Position numbers and translations under genes: made by a program. A DNA stretch of 64,000 nucleotides from Microbacterium flavescens (lineage in GTDB: Bacteria; Actinomycetota; Actinomycetes; Actinomycetales; Microbacteriaceae): the NCBI RefSeq assembly GCF_018588945.1, contig NZ_JAFIWA010000001.1, forward strand, positions 248,001 to 312,000, read 5' to 3'. The notes beneath the pieces are model-generated. The model was not told the DNA's origin. It ran no database searches and worked only from the letters and a program-made list of their open reading frames with translations. Positions 61,262-64,000 of this stretch are shown one piece after another. Positions within the stretch are counted from its first letter, which is position 1. Every line of letters begins with the position of its first letter.

Positions 61262-62986
61262 TCAGTGCGGCGGGAATCGGGGCGTGCGTGGCGGCTCGGT
61301 GCGACGGGGTGCGGTGGCCTCGAACGCGGCCGCGAGCCGCAGCAGGGCCGAGTCGGAGTACGCGGGCCCGCAGAAGGTCAGGCCGACCGGCATCCCGATG
61401 TCGTCCATCACCCCCATCGGCACGGTGACCGACGGGATGCCGAGGTGCCGCATCGTGAGATTGCCGTTGGCGATCCAGACGCCGTTGCGCCAGCCGAGGT
61501 CGGCCGATGCCGGATTCACGTCCATGTCGGCCGGGCCGACGTCGGCGACCGCGGGGAACACGACGGCGTCGAGCTCGAGGCCGTCCATCCACGCCTCGAG
61601 GTCGACCTCGCGGGTGCGCTCCAGTCCGCGCAGGCCGCCCTCCAGCTCAGGGATGTCGGTCAGGACCGACACCGGGTGGTCCCGCACGTGCGCCGGGTAC
61701 ACCGCGATGTCGTCGTCGAAACCCGTGTACCGGTCGGGGAGTGCGCCCTCGGGGTGCGGGAAGATGCGCGCGCCGTCGACCTCGGCCAGAGAGGAGAGCT
61801 CGGGGTCGCCGTTGGCGCCGAGGAAGTCGTCCCAGGCCCACGCCGACAGGTCGACGATCTCGCGCCGGAGGAAGCCCGGCGTGACGAAGCCGCGGGTGTG
61901 GATGGTCGGTGCGCCCGGGCGGTCGCCCTCGTAGTTCGAGACGACCGGGAAGTCCACCTCGACGACAGTTGCGCCGTGCGCCTCGAGGTCACGGCGCGCA
62001 CGCTCCCACAGGTCGATGACCGAGGCGCGCGTCTCGATGCGAGTTCCTGTCGGGCCGCCGATGCCGGGGGAGTCGGCCGTACCGGCGTCGGGGTCGGCGT
62101 TGATGTACATGCGCGGAATGCCGAAGCGGCACCCGGCGAGCACACCCCTCGGGTCGGCCGCGGCGCGTCCGAGCTCGGCGTACGACTCCGGTCTCACCTC
62201 CGATGCAGCAGGCAGGTCGACCCAGGGCTGCGCGCGCCAGAAGTCGCCACGGGTCTCCGGGTCGTCGGCGACGACCACGTCGAGCACCTCGAGCAGGTCG
62301 GCCATGGTCCGGGTGTGCGGCACGACGACGTCCATCGTGGGAACGAGCGGCCAGTTGCCGCGAACGGAGATCACGCCGCGCGACGGCGTGTACGCGCATA
62401 GGCCGTTGTTGGACGCGGGTCCGCGCCCGCTCGACCACGTCTCCTCGCCGAGCCCGAAGGCCGCGAAGCTCGCCGCGGTCGCCGTTCCCGAGCCGTTGGA
62501 TGACCCGGAGGCGAAGGGTGCCGTCAGGTAGTCGGCGTTGTACGGACTTTCGGCCCGGCCGTAGAGGCCGCGCTGCATGCCGCCGTTCGCCATCGGCGGC
62601 ATGTTCGTCAGACCCAGGCAGATCGCCCCGCCCGCGCGCAGACGCTCGATCGTGAAGGCGTCCCGCTGCGCGACGAGATCGGCGAAGGCGGGGCTTCCCG
62701 CAGCGGCGGTCAGCCCCCTGACGAGGTAGCTGTCCTTCGCGGTGTACGGGATGCCGTCGAGGGGCCCCAGGGTGGCGCCTGCGGCGCGGCGGGCGTCGGA
62801 TGCCTCGGCCTCGGTCAGTGCATCGGGATTGCGCACCACCACGGCGTTCAGCGCGGTCTCCGTCTCGGGCCCGTCGTACGCGTCGATGCGGGCCAGGTAC
62901 GCGCGGACGAGCTCGACGCTCGTCGCGTGGCCGCGCTCGAGCGCGGACCGGAGTTCGGCGATGGTCGCCTCGACCACGTCAAACAT
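61262..62986 (-). CDS. amidase-signature family hydrolase
   Basis: This 574-residue enzyme belongs to the amidase signature family. The catalytic Lys is in IPYTAKDSYLVRG (near 84), the cis-Ser in the GSSNGSGTATAASFAAFGLG loop, and the nucleophile Ser in EETWSSGRGPASNNG (near 186). The rest of the fold is complete. Substrates vary from amides to aryl esters. GAGGAGCACGC precedes the ATG. It follows the agmatine deiminase gene in the same direction, separated by a short repeat, so both may act in nitrogen release. Confidence 0.9.
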   Translation of the reverse strand: MFDVVEATIAELRSALERGHATSVELVRAYLARIDAYDGPETETALNAVVVRNPDALTEAEASDARRAAGATLGPLDGIPYTAKDSYLVRGLTAAAGSPAFADLVAQRDAFTIERLRAGGAICLGLTNMPPMANGGMQRGLYGRAESPYNADYLTAPFASGSSNGSGTATAASFAAFGLGEETWSSGRGPASNNGLCAYTPSRGVISVRGNWPLVPTMDVVVPHTRTMADLLEVLDVVVADDPETRGDFWRAQPWVDLPAASEVRPESYAELGRAAADPRGVLAGCRFGIPRMYINADPDAGTADSPGIGGPTGTRIETRASVIDLWERARRDLEAHGATVVEVDFPVVSNYEGDRPGAPTIHTRGFVTPGFLRREIVDLSAWAWDDFLGANGDPELSSLAEVDGARIFPHPEGALPDRYTGFDDDIAVYPAHVRDHPVSVLTDIPELEGGLRGLERTREVDLEAWMDGLELDAVVFPAVADVGPADMDVNPASADLGWRNGVWIANGNLTMRHLGIPSVTVPMGVMDDIGMPVGLTFCGPAYSDSALLRLAAAFEATAPRRTEPPRTPRFPPH

Positions 62987-63008
62987 GCGTGCTCCTCGGA
63001 GTTCGGGT

Positions 63009-63035
63009 CGTTGAGCGAGCGGAGCGAGACGAAAC
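63009..63035. repeat. REP-like intergenic repeat
   Basis: GTTGAGCGAGCGGAGCGAGA with its flanks is a short palindromic sequence of the type scattered between genes in Microbacteriaceae. It occupies the gap between the amidase and the deiminase. Confidence 0.55.
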
Positions 63036-63052
63036 GCCTTGGCGCAGCGCGT

Positions 63053-64000
63053 TCACGGATTCACCGCCGGCTGCTGCTGGGTGATGCAGTGGATGCCGCC
63101 GCCGCGGGCGAAGATCGGTCGCGCGTCGACGCTCACGACCGTCCGCCCGGGGTACGCCTCCGACAGGATGCTGCGGGCCGCGGCATCCGCTTCGTCCTCG
63201 CCGAAACCGCACGCGATGACGCCGCCGTTGACGACGAGGTGGTTGATGTAGCTCCAGTCCACGAAGCCCTCGTGGTCGCGGAGCGTCGCCGGCGCGGGCA
63301 CGTCGACGATATCCCAGGGGCGGCCCGCCGCATCGGTCTCGTTCTCGAAGAGCGCGCGCAGCTCGCGGGTGACGGCGTGGTCGGGATGCCCGGGATCGGC
63401 CTGATGGTGCAGCAGCACGCTGCCCGGCGAGGGGATGGTCGCCACGATGTCGACGTGGCCGTTCGTGCCGAAGTCGTCGTAGTCGCGCGTGAGCCCGCGC
63501 GGCAGCCAGATCGCCCGGGACGTGCCGATGGTGCGCGCGAGCTCGGCCTCGACGCGGGCGCGGTCGGCGTACGGGTTGCGACGCGGATCGAGCTGCACGG
63601 TCTCGGTGAGCAGCACCGTTCCCTCGCCGTCGACGTGGATGCCGCCGCCCTCGTTCACGAGCACGGAGCTGATGAGCTCGGCGCCGACCAGACGGGTCAC
63701 GAAGCGCCCGATCTCGGCGGAGAGACCCCACTCGGCCCACTCCGGTGCGCCCCAGCCGTTGAAGATCCAGTCGACGGCGCCGAGCACGCCGGGGCGCTCG
63801 TCGTCGACGACGAACGTGGGGCCGAAGTCGCGCATCCAGAACTCGTCCAGCGGAGCCTCGACGATCTCCACCTCGGCCGACAGCATGCGGCGGGCGCGGT
63901 CGGTCTCGGACGGGTCGACGACCATCGTCACGGGCTCGAACTCGGCGATCGCGTGGGCGGTCGCCGTCCACGCGGCGTAGCACTCCTCCTGCTCGGCGGG
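63053..64000 (-). CDS. agmatine deiminase/peptidyl-arginine deiminase family (5' end cut by window)
   Basis: About 315 codons are visible; the gene continues beyond 64000. EFWMRDFGPTFVV, NEGGGIHVDGEG, GTNGHVDIVA and the catalytic Cys loop GGGIHCITQQQP at the C-terminus match the agmatine deiminase/PAD family, which converts agmatine to N-carbamoyl-putrescine. An internal ATG at 63931 is not the start, since conserved sequence (ECYAAWTATAHAIAEFEPVT) continues upstream of it in frame. Confidence 0.93.
   Translation of the reverse strand, partial: PAEQEECYAAWTATAHAIAEFEPVTMVVDPSETDRARRMLSAEVEIVEAPLDEFWMRDFGPTFVVDDERPGVLGAVDWIFNGWGAPEWAEWGLSAEIGRFVTRLVGAELISSVLVNEGGGIHVDGEGTVLLTETVQLDPRRNPYADRARVEAELARTIGTSRAIWLPRGLTRDYDDFGTNGHVDIVATIPSPGSVLLHHQADPGHPDHAVTRELRALFENETDAAGRPWDIVDVPAPATLRDHEGFVDWSYINHLVVNGGVIACGFGEDEADAAARSILSEAYPGRTVVSVDARPIFARGGGIHCITQQQPAVNP

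Noticed and set aside
61091..62401. 436-codon rightward frame opposite the amidase
   Set aside because: No motifs; the amidase on the other strand has all catalytic residues.

Overview
The window is GC-rich with strong AGGAGG-type ribosome binding sites. Its gene content (SCO6880 and DUF6112 conjugation proteins, GPP34, DUF2252, MAB_1171c-type proteins, ECF41 sigma factor) fits an actinobacterium, most likely a Microbacteriaceae member such as Microbacterium. It holds two different pieces of DNA.

Positions 1 to about 35,260 are most of an integrative and conjugative element (ICE). A long leftward operon (12,575 to 1 and beyond) encodes an ArdC-like protein, a primase-polymerase, a DUF2637/HTH membrane protein, a ParB-like protein, a muralytic enzyme, two DUF6112 pilin-like proteins, a TrbL/VirB6 channel, an SCO6880 protein and a VirB4-type ATPase. 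Many of its genes are joined by ATGA overlaps. It diverges from a rightward regulatory unit (XRE-like regulator, ImmA/IrrE metallopeptidase, 7-TM protein, anchored hydrolase) across four TTGA(G/T)CATGC(N)CAA operators. A MobF relaxase-helicase follows, with its Shine-Dalgarno inside a perfect hairpin. Next come accessory genes: a repeat-rich basic protein, two decaying genes, a NERD protein and its partner, an HsdR and an HsdM-S fusion type I restriction system, an HTH-Ser/Thr kinase, and a leftward DUF6932 nucleotidyltransferase-like trio. The element ends at a tRNA 3' half (anticodon CCT, probably Arg) followed by that tRNA's terminator. No integrase or VirD4 coupling protein is in the window; both would be expected to the left.

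Positions 35,300 to 64,000 are chromosomal. From about 37.9 to 52.5 kb lies a stress/detoxification island with two close MerR paralogues. Seven promoters there share TTGACC, a 19-bp spacer carrying a GTTC-CGA-GAAC-like core, and a TCNACT-like -10. A 19-bp spacer is the hallmark of MerR-activated promoters. These promoters precede DUF2252, a small efflux protein, a small membrane protein, a chloroperoxidase-like hydrolase with the second MerR gene, GPP34 with an esterase, an SDR, and a membrane protein. This inferred regulon is the most interesting signal in the window. TetR, MarR, LuxR/LAL and ECF41 regulators and an MFS pump are interspersed.

From 53.8 kb on are an HSL-type hydrolase, a glycosyltransferase with an EI24 protein, a PadR-DUF1048-ABC exporter operon with three operator repeats at 23-bp spacing, another MFS exporter, an amidase and an agmatine deiminase that runs off the window end.
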